Shown: piece by piece, positions 16,321-24,347 of the stretch
Position numbering within the stretch: position 1 is the first letter of the stretch
Layout of the letters: each line of letters opens with the position of its first letter
From: Budvicia aquatica DSM 5075 = ATCC 35567
GTDB taxonomy: Bacteria > Pseudomonadota > Gammaproteobacteria > Enterobacterales > Enterobacteriaceae
DNA length: 43,973 bases
Reading direction: 5' to 3'
Assembly (NCBI RefSeq): GCF_000427805.1
Contig: NZ_ATYS01000002.1
Coordinates: 307,564 to 351,536, forward strand
The notes under the pieces: generated by a model
What the model was told of the DNA's origin: nothing
Seen by the model: the letters and a program-made list of their open reading frames with translations, nothing else
Database searches by the model: none
Made by a program: the position numbers and the translations under genes

Positions 16321-16842
16321 CTAAAACTTATGCCCTATTTTGTAATGGTGCTCATCTTTGATGAAGAAAAGATCGGCTCCGTCTTCGGAAATAACAAAGC
16401 CCTGATATTCCACTAAGGGCAGCAGCGTTGAACCATCACCGTTGAGCGGGATGTAAATTTTTTCATCGTGCTTTTTGGCGACAAACAGATCAAATGATTG
16501 ATGATAGGTAATCCAGTCATAAATACAGGGCTGGATAATTTCACCCCGATCGTTACCCAACCCGCTGACCATTCTATAGGTAATGTAGCGGCCATCTTGA
16601 TCTTTAAGGTTTAATTTGGGCGAGACTTTCTCTAATAACAATAGGTTGATATGTTCAGGAGAAGGACGAATGTGAGTATATTCCACCGGGTATACTAACG
16701 TATTGTTATGACTATTATAAAGCCCGGTATACAGCACTCCAAGTCGAACGCTGGAAACAAAGAATAGCCCTTGCCTATAAGCACTGACGTAATCGTACTG
16801 AGCGCAAACTAACTCGCTTGAGAGCGGTAAAGTGTCGGGCAT
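16321..16842 (-). CDS. Unknown protein, possibly WG-repeat-like
   Basis: 173 residues, no signal peptide or membrane helix. It is rich in short beta strands with aromatic residues (YRQGLFFVSSVRLGVLYTGL, EIIQPCIYDWITYHQSFDLF, GSTLLPLVEYQGFVISED), reminiscent of WG-type repeats in which a Gly-aromatic strand pair is followed by I-x-P-x-x-Y/D. The match is loose and I would not name a family firmly. AAGGAA 5 nt before the ATG supports the start. It stands alone between the MATE gene and ddh, with 237 nt and 337 nt of flanking non-coding DNA. Confidence 0.65.
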   Translation of the reverse strand: MPDTLPLSSELVCAQYDYVSAYRQGLFFVSSVRLGVLYTGLYNSHNNTLVYPVEYTHIRPSPEHINLLLLEKVSPKLNLKDQDGRYITYRMVSGLGNDRGEIIQPCIYDWITYHQSFDLFVAKKHDEKIYIPLNGDGSTLLPLVEYQGFVISEDGADLFFIKDEHHYKIGHKF

Positions 16843-17179
16843 AAGTTCCTTCCATGGGCAATCAATAGCGCCGGATCGTCGTTAGCGTTAGGTTAACCCG
16901 ATGCGCAACCGAGTTAACTTGCAGATGATGCCACATTTTGTTGTCAGTCACCTGTTGTAAAACTAATATTTCGACCGGTTGAATTAAAATTAATAATTAT
17001 TTCATTAATGCAAAGAGGGTTATTATTTAGCATTCAGAATGCTACCCTCGAGTGTGGCCGGTCGGGTAAGCAACAAATTTTTCCTTTGGCGAGCCGTTAC
17101 CTGACCAGAGAAAACCGCCGATGGTTTAAGGGCTGGTGAATGACGGCCTTAACGTTAAATCGAATAAAAATAGATAGGG
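16843..17179 (+). promoter_or_regulatory. Structured leader and palindrome upstream of ddh
   Basis: This 337-nt gap between divergent genes contains several pairings in ddh orientation. A 17-nt palindrome TAGCATTC-A-GAATGCTA lies at 17028-17044, inside GAGGG/CCCTC arms (17015-17019/17045-17049). A 10-bp stem, GGTCGGGTAA (17060-17069) with TTACCTGACC (17097-17106), includes one G-U pair. TTAAGG (17126-17131) pairs with CCTTAA (17147-17152). The first may be an operator; together they could form a structured 5' leader ending just before the ribosome binding site (AGGG, about 17176). I found no lysine riboswitch core. Whether it is transcribed as one leader is not shown. Confidence 0.45.
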
Positions 17180-18085
17180 ATGAGTGTGACTAAGAAAATC
17201 AGAGCAGCCGTTGTCGGTTATGGCAACATTGGTAAATACGCGCTGGACGCACTGAATGCGGCCGAAGATTTTGAAATTGCAGGCGTTGTACGCCGCGCTA
17301 CAAATGACCAGCCGGCCGAGCTGGCGGCTTATCAGGTGGTTGATTCTATCGACAAGCTGGATAACGTTGACGTCGCCATTCTGTGTTCCCCGACCAGAGC
17401 AATTAAAGAGATTGCTCAGGACATTTTAAAGAAAGGCATCAACACCGTTGATAGCTTTGACGTTCATTCTCAGATCGTTGACCTGAAAAACACCTTAGAT
17501 CCGATTGCCAAGACCCATAAAGGCGTATCTATTGTGGCTGCCGGTTGGGATCCGGGTTCAGATTCCATTATTCGTACGCTGATGCTGGCCATGGCACCGA
17601 AGGGGATTACTTATACTAACTTCGGTCCGGGAATGAGTATGGGGCATTCAGTGGCGGCCAAGTCTATTGCCGGCGTGAGCGATGCATTATCGATTACCGT
17701 CCCGCTGGGAACCGGTATCCACCGTCGTCTGGTTTATATTGAACTGGAAGCCGGTGCTGATTTCGCAACGGTCGAACGTCGGCTGAAAGCGGATGATTAC
17801 TTTGCCTCCGATGAAACTCACGTTAAGCAGGTTGACAGTATTGATAGCCTGAAAGATATGGGGCACGGCGTTCATATGACCCATAAAGGCGTATCCGGTG
17901 CTACCCAGAATCAACTGTTTGAATACACCATGCGGATAAATAACCCGGCGCTAACCTCTCAGTTTTTAGTCTCTGCTGCCCGGGCGACTATGAAGCTGGC
18001 CGCCGGCGCCTATACCGTGATTGAAGTTGCGCCTATTCACTTCCTGCAAGGGGATAGGGATCAGTTAATTTCCCGGCTGGTGTAG
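17180..18085 (+). CDS. ddh: meso-Diaminopimelate D-dehydrogenase
   Basis: 301 residues, near the length of type II DAP dehydrogenases and shorter than the Corynebacterium enzyme (about 326). Residues 7-40 form the NADP-binding Rossmann fold (RAAVVGYGNIGKYALDAL), with ILCSPTRAIKEIA and DSFDVHSQI following. The substrate region has VAAGWDPGSDSIIRTLMLAM and FGPGMSMGHSVAAK, both hallmarks of the family, and HKGVSGATQNQLFEYTM near the C-terminus. It reversibly aminates tetrahydrodipicolinate to meso-DAP with NADPH and ammonia, a one-step bypass of the succinylase lysine/peptidoglycan route. It has a long structured leader and a hairpin after its stop, so it is monocistronic. Confidence 0.93.
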   Translation: MSVTKKIRAAVVGYGNIGKYALDALNAAEDFEIAGVVRRATNDQPAELAAYQVVDSIDKLDNVDVAILCSPTRAIKEIAQDILKKGINTVDSFDVHSQIVDLKNTLDPIAKTHKGVSIVAAGWDPGSDSIIRTLMLAMAPKGITYTNFGPGMSMGHSVAAKSIAGVSDALSITVPLGTGIHRRLVYIELEAGADFATVERRLKADDYFASDETHVKQVDSIDSLKDMGHGVHMTHKGVSGATQNQLFEYTMRINNPALTSQFLVSAARATMKLAAGAYTVIEVAPIHFLQGDRDQLISRLV

Positions 18086-18114
18086 GTTATCTGCTGTTTA
18101 GTGTGAACTGAATG

Positions 18115-18144
18115 AGGTATAGCGAAGCTTTATTCGCTATACCT
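18115..18144. terminator. 12-bp hairpin between convergent ddh and cfa
   Basis: AGGTATAGCGAA and TTCGCTATACCT pair perfectly around a 6-nt loop, 30 nt after ddh and 33 nt after the cfa stop on the other strand. Neither side has a strong U-tract, but the position suits a shared terminator. Confidence 0.65.
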
Positions 18145-18177
18145 ATCTACCTATTGCCATCATACTTTACCTGCAAT

Positions 18178-19329
18178 TTACCTCGGAACGATGATTCCGC
18201 CCTCGACCCCGTTAGGGCTGAAGAGTACCTGCCATAGCTGGATATCTCTGGCCCTGAAAGCGCCTGCGCAGGCGTTCAAATAATAGCTAAACATCCGCCT
18301 GAAGCGTTCATCATACTGTTGCGAAATCTGATCCCACCCCTGATTGAAGCGCTGATACCAGGCCATTAATGTGCGGTCATAATCGGCGCCAAAGTTATGT
18401 AAATCTTCCATAACGAACTGCTTTTCGCTGGTGTGCGAAATATTGGCGACCGTCGGCAGGCAACCGTTAGGGAAGATGTACTTATTAATCCAAGGGTCAA
18501 CGTTGTTTTTGGTGACTTTAGAGCCGATGGTATGTAACAGAAATAAACCGTCCTGTTTTAAATTACGCGCCACCACGTCAAAGTAGGTTTGATAATTTTT
18601 AGGACCGACGTGTTCGAACATGCCGACCGAAACAATCCGGTCATACTTATTATGCAGGTCACGATAATCCTGAAGCAGTATTTCTACCTCCAGACCCCGG
18701 CAATGTTGTTGAGCCAGTTTCTGCTGTTCTTTAGAAATGGTCACCCCCTGTACTGATACGCCGTAGTTTTTAGCGGCGTAGGCAGACAGCCCGCCCCAGC
18801 CACAGCCGATATCTAACAGCTTCATGCCCGGTTTTAACTGCAATTTTTCACAGATCAGTTTCAGCTTATCTTGCTGGGCCTGTTCCAGCGTGGTGGCCTG
18901 TTTCCAGTAGCCACAGGAATATTGCATATAGGGGTCGAGAATGAGATTAAACAGGTCATTACCGATGTCGTAATGTTTTTTGCCAACCATCCAGGCCCGT
19001 TTTTTGGTCTGTAGATTTAGCAGGCGCGCACCGGCAATGCGAAAGATATCTTTCATATGCCGCGGGAGGTTGTTATCCAGCCCGGCTTTAAGGATGCGAT
19101 GAAACAGAATATCGAGGCGCTCACAGTCCCACCATCCGTCCATATAGCTTTCACCAAAGCCCAAAGAACCTTGCTGCAGTACCCGTTTAAAGAATCGAGG
19201 ATTATGAACTTTGATATCAAACGGGCGTGAGCCATTGATTTTTATTCCCGCGCTTTGAAGCATTTCGCTGATGATTCGCGACCAATGATTTTTTTTGGCG
19301 ACAGTATTTTCAATACATGATGAACTCAT
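18178..19329 (-). CDS. cfa: Cyclopropane-fatty-acyl-phospholipid synthase
   Basis: 383 residues, one more than E. coli Cfa. It transfers a methylene from S-adenosylmethionine to cis double bonds of membrane phospholipid chains. The N-terminal domain keeps FFKRVLQQGSLGFGESYMDG; the catalytic domain keeps the SAM motif LLDIGCGWGGLSAYAA, VSVGMFEHVGPKNYQTYFDV and FPNGCLPTV, and ends with NACAGAFRARDIQLWQV. The open frame runs 13 codons further upstream (19368), but GGAG 6 nt before the ATG at 19329, and the match of MSSSCIE to the E. coli N-terminus, fix the start. In E. coli cfa is SigmaS- and sRNA-controlled; the upstream 40 nt are AT-rich, but I could not identify the same sites. Confidence 0.96.
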   Translation of the reverse strand: MSSSCIENTVAKKNHWSRIISEMLQSAGIKINGSRPFDIKVHNPRFFKRVLQQGSLGFGESYMDGWWDCERLDILFHRILKAGLDNNLPRHMKDIFRIAGARLLNLQTKKRAWMVGKKHYDIGNDLFNLILDPYMQYSCGYWKQATTLEQAQQDKLKLICEKLQLKPGMKLLDIGCGWGGLSAYAAKNYGVSVQGVTISKEQQKLAQQHCRGLEVEILLQDYRDLHNKYDRIVSVGMFEHVGPKNYQTYFDVVARNLKQDGLFLLHTIGSKVTKNNVDPWINKYIFPNGCLPTVANISHTSEKQFVMEDLHNFGADYDRTLMAWYQRFNQGWDQISQQYDERFRRMFSYYLNACAGAFRARDIQLWQVLFSPNGVEGGIIVPR

Positions 19330-19756
19330 AATTTCTCCATAGCTTTGCTCTAATGCGTTGTTTAACACATTATTTTTATTAATAAACCAGCATGCTACAC
19401 AGAGAGAAAGTATTTATAGGTGCAGTTAGTCCACCAAGAGTTCATGCCAGTTCTTTAACTAGAAAATCAAAGAGAAATACCCGATTCAGGGCGAACTAAT
19501 CCATCAGTTGAACAGGGGCGCAATCCATCGCCTGCAAGTCGCTTGTAACAATGAAGTTTGATTATTGTTATGCAAGGTGGTATTGGGAGTATAGGCCGGT
19601 AAAATTAAAGACTCAAGGATGTGATGTACTTCTCACTAATATTTTTATTTAACATTGATTTTTTTATAATTTATTTCAAATAAATAGCTGTAAGCCCGGC
19701 AGGAATAATGTAGCCCGGGCTTAAAGAGTTGTAATTATCGGCTAAGATATTTTTTA
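19330..19756. other. cfa upstream region and hairpin
   Basis: This 427-nt stretch holds the cfa promoter and leader. On the - strand a TATAAA-like box lies around 19416-19421. Towards the right, TAAGCCCGG (19691-19699) and CCGGGCTTA (19715-19723) form a 9-bp hairpin 34-66 nt past the stop of the next gene on the - strand, which is probably that gene's terminator although the U-tract is weak. I see no gene here. Confidence 0.4.
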
Positions 19757-20575
19757 TTATGAATATTGGCTAAAACTGGCTGCCCCTTCACCACACACAA
19801 ACACCTGAATCCAGTCAATCAGATAGAGATTATTGTCTGCAATAAACGCGTCTATTTGCCCGGCAATAGCTGAGATATCAGCGGTTTCTGTCTGACGAAG
19901 GCAGAGGGTAGAGATATCGCCGTTATCGTCGGTTTGGCCCCAAAAAATCCAGCCTGATGGGGTTTTCACCGCAAAGCTGTTAATGATAGTTGACGCATTA
20001 TTATTGAAGGCAACGGCCTGATAGCGATGTTCGATGGTAAACGCATTTTCCAGTGCCGCTAGGGTAATACGGGTTTCGGTCAGCGGGTGGGTAATTATTT
20101 TACGAACGTGTAGGGTTTTAAAACCGGACTCAACGCGCTGGGTGTCGTAAATATTGATCACGCTCTGGCATTCTTGATTGATTTCGTTGTGATACCGGCC
20201 GGCGATAAATTCACACTGCCGCCAGTCATCTTCCAGTACCACCAGTACATTCTCCATCGAAGGGGGATTCTCCAGCGCCGGCAACTCATCGTTAATGGTT
20301 GGCAGGCTGAACAAAATTTCTGACGGGTCAACGTAGGTTATTTCAGGCTTACACAGGGTAATATCCAGCGTCCCGGTTTTTTCAAATTGTGCTTTTTGTG
20401 GCGGAACCGCGCTGACTACTTCCCAGTCTTCTTCCGCGATATGCAGGGTGGTATTAATTTCAAAGGTATCTGGCAGGCGCTCAATGGGGAGATCAACCTG
20501 AGCGAAGGCCTCCGCTTTGCCGCTCTCAATAAATTTAACCCGAATTGTTTGATGTTTTTTACCGAAGCCGAACAT
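19757..20575 (-). CDS. Unknown cytosolic protein, 272 residues
   Basis: The protein begins MFGFGKKHQTIRVKFIESGK and lacks a signal peptide or membrane helices. Residues 1-85 look like a small beta domain (FAQVDLPIERLPDTFEINTT, LHIAEEDWEVVSAVPP). The middle has VLVVLEDDWRQCEFIAGRYH, and the C-terminal part alternates strands and turns (FAVKTPSGWIFWGQTDDNGD) before a final helix and strand (LYLIDWIQVFVCGEG). I do not recognise a family and propose no function. AAGGA 8 nt before the ATG supports the start. It is divergent from the amidase gene, with 123 nt between the starts, so the two could share control. Confidence 0.7.
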   Translation of the reverse strand: MFGFGKKHQTIRVKFIESGKAEAFAQVDLPIERLPDTFEINTTLHIAEEDWEVVSAVPPQKAQFEKTGTLDITLCKPEITYVDPSEILFSLPTINDELPALENPPSMENVLVVLEDDWRQCEFIAGRYHNEINQECQSVINIYDTQRVESGFKTLHVRKIITHPLTETRITLAALENAFTIEHRYQAVAFNNNASTIINSFAVKTPSGWIFWGQTDDNGDISTLCLRQTETADISAIAGQIDAFIADNNLYLIDWIQVFVCGEGAASFSQYS

Positions 20576-20698
20576 AGCATTATTCCTTTAATGAAGAACC
20601 GATATCTTGGCAGCCAGCCCGGCTGGCAATTTATTTGATTGATGGCATATAACAACGTTATCTTATTTCGATTAAAAATAAAATAAGAGGGAAACTTT

Positions 20699-21598
20699 AT
20701 GTTAACTATCACGCGGGAAAACTTAGTCTATTCCATGTCGGCAGATAATCGGCCGGTCTGCCGGGTGGCGGCGAATACGGATATTTGTTTTCATACCTGT
20801 GATTGTTTTGAAGACCAGATTGAGTCTGAAAATACTCCGTTTAATGCGTTGGACTGGAGCAGGGTTAATCCGGCCACCGGCCCGGTGTATATTGAGGGGG
20901 CCGATGTCGGCGATATATTAAAAATAAGCATTAAGCGTGTGACTATTACCGCGAAGCAGGCTGTGATGGTAACGGTTTCTCAACTGGGTGTGTTAGGTGA
21001 CGAATTGACGCAGCCGGAAGTCAAGATTGTGCCGCTAAAAGAGGGTAAAGCAATGTTACCCGGTGGCGTGGAAGTGGCAATCAATCCGATGATTGGCGTT
21101 ATTGGTGTGGCGCCTGCCGGTGAGGGAATTTCCTGCGGCACGCCCGATAAGCACGGCGGCAATATGGACTGTAAGGTGATTCGTGAAGGTGCGACGCTGT
21201 GGCTACCGGTCAACGTGCCCGGTGGTTTGCTGGCCTTAGGCGATTTGCATGCCGGTATGGGCGACGGTGAGGTTTCTGGCTGCGGCCTTGAAGCCGCCGG
21301 AGAAGTGGTGCTGTCGGTTGAAGTGGTCAAGGGCCAGTGTTACCCGCTGCCGATGGTGAGTGATAGTCAGGCGGTTTATACCATCGCTTCTGAGCTTAAG
21401 CTGGATGATGCTGCGACCAGTGCCAGCAAAAATATGGCGAAACTGCTGGTGGAGAAGGGCGGGCTAACCCAGTCTGATGCCATCAGCCTGATGAGTATTG
21501 CCGGCGATTTGCAGGTGTGTCAGGTTGTCGACCCGCTAAAAACCTGCCGCTTTGCGCTGCCGGTTGAGGTGATGGATCAGTTAGGGATTAAGCTATAA
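20699..21598 (+). CDS. Acetamidase/formamidase family protein
   Basis: 299 residues of the FmdA/AmdA family (PF03069), zinc amidases that hydrolyse short amides to acid and ammonia. Family marks are NPATGPVYIEGADVGDILKI near residues 58-78, IGVIGVAPAGEGISCGTPDK and HGGNMDCK near 133-162, and the metal-site region LLALGDLHAGMGDGEVSGCG near 176-196. The C-terminus carries VYTIASELKLDDA and a helical segment typical of the family. It is expected in the cytosol. AGAGGGA before the ATG supports the start. The last 6 nt overlap the 3' end of the DUF4186 gene on the other strand. Substrate unknown. Confidence 0.88.
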   Translation: MLTITRENLVYSMSADNRPVCRVAANTDICFHTCDCFEDQIESENTPFNALDWSRVNPATGPVYIEGADVGDILKISIKRVTITAKQAVMVTVSQLGVLGDELTQPEVKIVPLKEGKAMLPGGVEVAINPMIGVIGVAPAGEGISCGTPDKHGGNMDCKVIREGATLWLPVNVPGGLLALGDLHAGMGDGEVSGCGLEAAGEVVLSVEVVKGQCYPLPMVSDSQAVYTIASELKLDDAATSASKNMAKLLVEKGGLTQSDAISLMSIAGDLQVCQVVDPLKTCRFALPVEVMDQLGIKL

Positions 21599-21994
21599 TC
21601 CGGCTAAATCGGGCTGGTGACATTCATCGGCCCGCTTTTTCGGGGCTTTTCTTTCCAGCCAGTATTGAATAACGCCTACGATATAGGCTTTCTCCTGCTC
21701 AGTCAGCGGCCTTCCTTTGTGAATATCGTGCCACTGTTCTAAGCACCCACGACAGCAGGTAGCCGTTGCATGCTGAGCAACAAATACCGGATGGCCTTTC
21801 CACGGCGTCTGCTTACCGTCACGGGCCGGAAGGGCCGGAGCCAAACGTTGTTCCACAAAGTCGCGGGCATGGGACAGGATCTCCGTCATGCCTTTGGTCG
21901 CTAAATAGTCTTCATCTTTGGCATTAAGATAAAACTTAGAACGAAAAGCGGAACGCTGTAAGCGCTGGGCCAGAAGGTCGAGATTTTGGTACAT
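21593..21994 (-). CDS. DUF4186 family protein
   Basis: 133 residues matching DUF4186 as I know it: RSAFRSKFYLNAKDEDYLAT, ILSHARDFVEQRLAPALPAR, the strongly conserved DGKQTPWKGHPVFVAQHATA, and TCCRGCLEQWHDIHKGRPLT followed by EQEKAYIVGVIQYWLE. The CCRGC plus His residues suggest a metal or redox site, which is inference. The function of the family is unknown. The C-terminal 15 residues are polar and probably tail-like. Its 3' end overlaps the amidase stop region by 6 nt, so the two genes converge tightly without room for a terminator. Confidence 0.85.
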   Translation of the reverse strand: MYQNLDLLAQRLQRSAFRSKFYLNAKDEDYLATKGMTEILSHARDFVEQRLAPALPARDGKQTPWKGHPVFVAQHATATCCRGCLEQWHDIHKGRPLTEQEKAYIVGVIQYWLERKAPKKRADECHQPDLAGL

Positions 21995-22074
21995 GGCTTA
22001 CTACCTGAATTAGCTTTTTAGAATTAAAACGGGTTTATCATCCTCTGATTGAAGGGGGATTCAATCCTTTTTGT

Positions 22075-22749
22075 TTATTCGCGGATTAGGCGAGTGAGCG
22101 TTGAGTACGCCTGTTCTATTAATTGTAATGAGTTTTCACTGTAATGAAATGCTTTATGGCAATTTGGACATATTGCAACGCTATTCGTAATTGTGTCGGA
22201 ACCGTTATTAGATAGATGTTTTATATGATGAACTTCAAGATAAGGTTTCCCTCCTTCTGCATAGAAAGGTGCTGGCTGTTTACAGCTTTCACAAATACCG
22301 TTAGCTTGGTTTAAAACCCAATCCTTAACTTTAAGTGAACGTCTACGTTGTATTACGGTAGTTAACTTAGTCGACGGTTTTTTAACTCCTTCCGGTGGTA
22401 TTTCATAGCTGCTGCTAATTTCCTGTAAAAACTGTTTTTCTGGTGGAAGTAAATTATCTTCATCCTGAGTAATTTTCTTAATGATAGCTTCTACTTTTAG
22501 ATAGTTTTTCTCACCGATATTTTTTGCTGGTTTTAATCCTGGTAAAAACTCCATACCTAGCTGAGTAATCACATAAGAAATATTTTGCATACGATATTCG
22601 AAAGCTTTCTCTGAACGCCCAAATTGCAGGTGGAGGGCTTTGTAGTAAGCTGTTTTTGCAAATGGAATTTTGCCTAGGTACTTGCTGTACATGTCAAAGT
22701 AAGCTTGAACCGTAACTTCCAACTCTTCTTCGCTCCAATAGTTACTCAC
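22075..22749 (-). CDS. Solitary HNH endonuclease
   Basis: 224 residues, starting at GTG with AGGA 7 nt upstream. The C-terminal third holds an HNH domain: NGICESCKQPAPF, YLEVHHIKHLSNNGSDTITN and AICPNCHKAFHY, giving two CxxC knuckles for zinc and the catalytic His of VHH with Asn and His partners. The N-terminal 110 residues are helical, with YWSEEELEVTVQAYFDMYSK, and resemble the specificity-like front part of McrA-type or restriction HNH nucleases. The gene is A+T-rich compared with its neighbours and has no methylase next to it, so it may be a modification-dependent or orphan defence nuclease gained by transfer. Confidence 0.85.
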   Translation of the reverse strand: MSNYWSEEELEVTVQAYFDMYSKYLGKIPFAKTAYYKALHLQFGRSEKAFEYRMQNISYVITQLGMEFLPGLKPAKNIGEKNYLKVEAIIKKITQDEDNLLPPEKQFLQEISSSYEIPPEGVKKPSTKLTTVIQRRRSLKVKDWVLNQANGICESCKQPAPFYAEGGKPYLEVHHIKHLSNNGSDTITNSVAICPNCHKAFHYSENSLQLIEQAYSTLTRLIRE

Positions 22750-22953
22750 GTCGTATCCTCACAAAGTTTCGATATACTTTTAGGATACATTAATCGAGTT
22801 ACTTGTTTAAGTAATCGCTATTCTTGGTAATGGGGAGAGTATTAGAGCGTGTAGTTTTTATATTTAGTCACATTAAACATTAGCATTATCATGCAGAGCA
22901 AAACCCCTAAATATAGTAATCTACCCTTCCGGAAACAAACCCGCAGGCAAACC

Positions 22954-23526
22954 ATGAAACCAACCGCATCCCTAACCGCAATTATCCTGGCCGGATTCCT
23001 GCTGTGCTTACCGGCATTTGCCGCTGAGCCTCAAAACGCAGGCCAATACAAAATCACCCAATTGCCGATAAGCGATTTTGAAACATATAACTGCGACGCA
23101 GAGTGTGAAGCCAATTACACCTTTTATGAATTTGAACAGTTGGATCCTCAGCTACAGAAGGCATTGGCTGAACAGAATAAACAAAATGCGTTTGGTTTGG
23201 ATGGCGACGGTGATACCGGATACTATTTTCTACCGCCCAAGGGCGATATACAGGTGATGTTAGCGACCCGAGACATCGTGGTGAATAGCGGGCGACTGGT
23301 GACGATGAAAAATAATCAGCTTATCGATCAGATGCTGATTAGCTTTGGTGGGCCTGATGATGAGCTGGTTATTCAATTTGAGTTAGATAAAAACTATCAG
23401 CTGACGCTCAAAAGGGGCATCTCGGATACCGACCATGAAAAACCGGTGGTTTGGCATGAACTGTGGGTGTATCAGCTCGGCGATGACGGTAAACTATCAG
23501 AAGTTAAAAAGACGCTTATTAAATAA
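22954..23526 (+). CDS. Secreted protein of unknown function
   Basis: 190 residues from the ATG at 22954. The frame continues 21 codons upstream, but the stretch before MKPTASLTAI is Lys/Arg-rich and not signal-like, whereas MKPTASLTAIILAGFLLCLP with AFA-AEP is a good Sec signal. The mature part has a cysteine pair (CDAECEANYTFYEFEQL), an acidic loop GLDGDGDTGYYF and a C-terminal beta region (QLTLKRGISDTD, WHELWVYQLGDDGKL). It is probably periplasmic. I do not recognise the family. It lies 35 nt upstream of another secreted protein gene, so the two may be co-transcribed and act together. Confidence 0.72.
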   Translation: MKPTASLTAIILAGFLLCLPAFAAEPQNAGQYKITQLPISDFETYNCDAECEANYTFYEFEQLDPQLQKALAEQNKQNAFGLDGDGDTGYYFLPPKGDIQVMLATRDIVVNSGRLVTMKNNQLIDQMLISFGGPDDELVIQFELDKNYQLTLKRGISDTDHEKPVVWHELWVYQLGDDGKLSEVKKTLIK

Positions 23527-23561
23527 TTTATCAGTCAGCCTGACGGGGCCGGGGAAGAAGT

Positions 23562-24116
23562 ATGAAATCGTTACTGTTTATGGCCGCACTGCTGGTTTCG
23601 GCTAATGCTGTTGCTCAGGAACAGTTTATTGACCCGATTACCAATGTAGAAAGCCTGTTTCTCGGCAGCATTCACGACGACCAGGTGAAGGTGCTGGAAT
23701 ACAATAATATCTTGCTGAAAGATAAATCCTCGCTGGTCGAAGGGGGCGTATTGAGCGGTAAACAGTTTATCAACCGCATCTTCTCCCGTAGGTTGAACTT
23801 TGAGCTGGAAGGGCAAGAACCGTTTTGGCAGGCTAAGTTGAGTAAGGGTGGCTTAGTGTTTACCGTTGCAGATAAAGTGCAGCGTTACCAAACTGCGATT
23901 ATTATCAATGAACAAGACAACGGCAGCGGCTATTACTTCACCTTCCGCAGTCCTAAAGATAACGTATTTGGCGTGGTAAATTATTTAGGGCTGAGGTCGG
24001 CTAATCAGCCGGTGTGTGAATACAATAAAGGCGCTGAAGACGACTCGCTATATGAAGTCTATCTTCAGATTAACGGCCGGAATTACCGCGGCTGTGCGAC
24101 AGTGAATAACTTGTAA
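23562..24116 (+). CDS. Periplasmic protein with EPFW...YRGCA pattern (COG3650-like)
   Basis: 184 residues with a Sec signal (MKSLLFMAALLVSANAVA, cut before QEQF). The C-terminal half resembles the small periplasmic/lipoprotein family typified by GxEPFW near the start and a Cys...Y-x-GCA end: here LEGQEPFWQAKLSKGGLVFT and CEYNKGAEDD, then YEVYLQINGRNYRGCATVN. The two cysteines (in VCEYN and RGCAT) could form a disulfide. The N-terminal 85 residues are extra. GGGGAAGAAG before the ATG is a good ribosome binding site. The resemblance is from memory of the pattern; no activity is known to me. Confidence 0.75.
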   Translation: MKSLLFMAALLVSANAVAQEQFIDPITNVESLFLGSIHDDQVKVLEYNNILLKDKSSLVEGGVLSGKQFINRIFSRRLNFELEGQEPFWQAKLSKGGLVFTVADKVQRYQTAIIINEQDNGSGYYFTFRSPKDNVFGVVNYLGLRSANQPVCEYNKGAEDDSLYEVYLQINGRNYRGCATVNNL

Positions 24117-24347
24117 TATGTAGAATATTAATAAGCTATTTTTATCCGTGAGCTTAGTTATCAACCGGCAGCGGCTTTACCTTAAATCGACCAACAAATT
24201 GGGCCGGCATAGTGCAGCACTGCCTGTTTGTAGCGCACGCAGCTTTGCTGAATGCCACTAATTCATTAAATATCAACAAATTAACTATTGGCTCGTTTTA
24301 TGCATATCTCCTATCAGATGTTTTATTAATGAAAAGGAGATAGTCTT

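Noticed and set aside
17015-17160. Lysine riboswitch upstream of ddh
   Set aside because: The conserved L-box core and its multi-arm arrangement were not recognisable, although stems are present.
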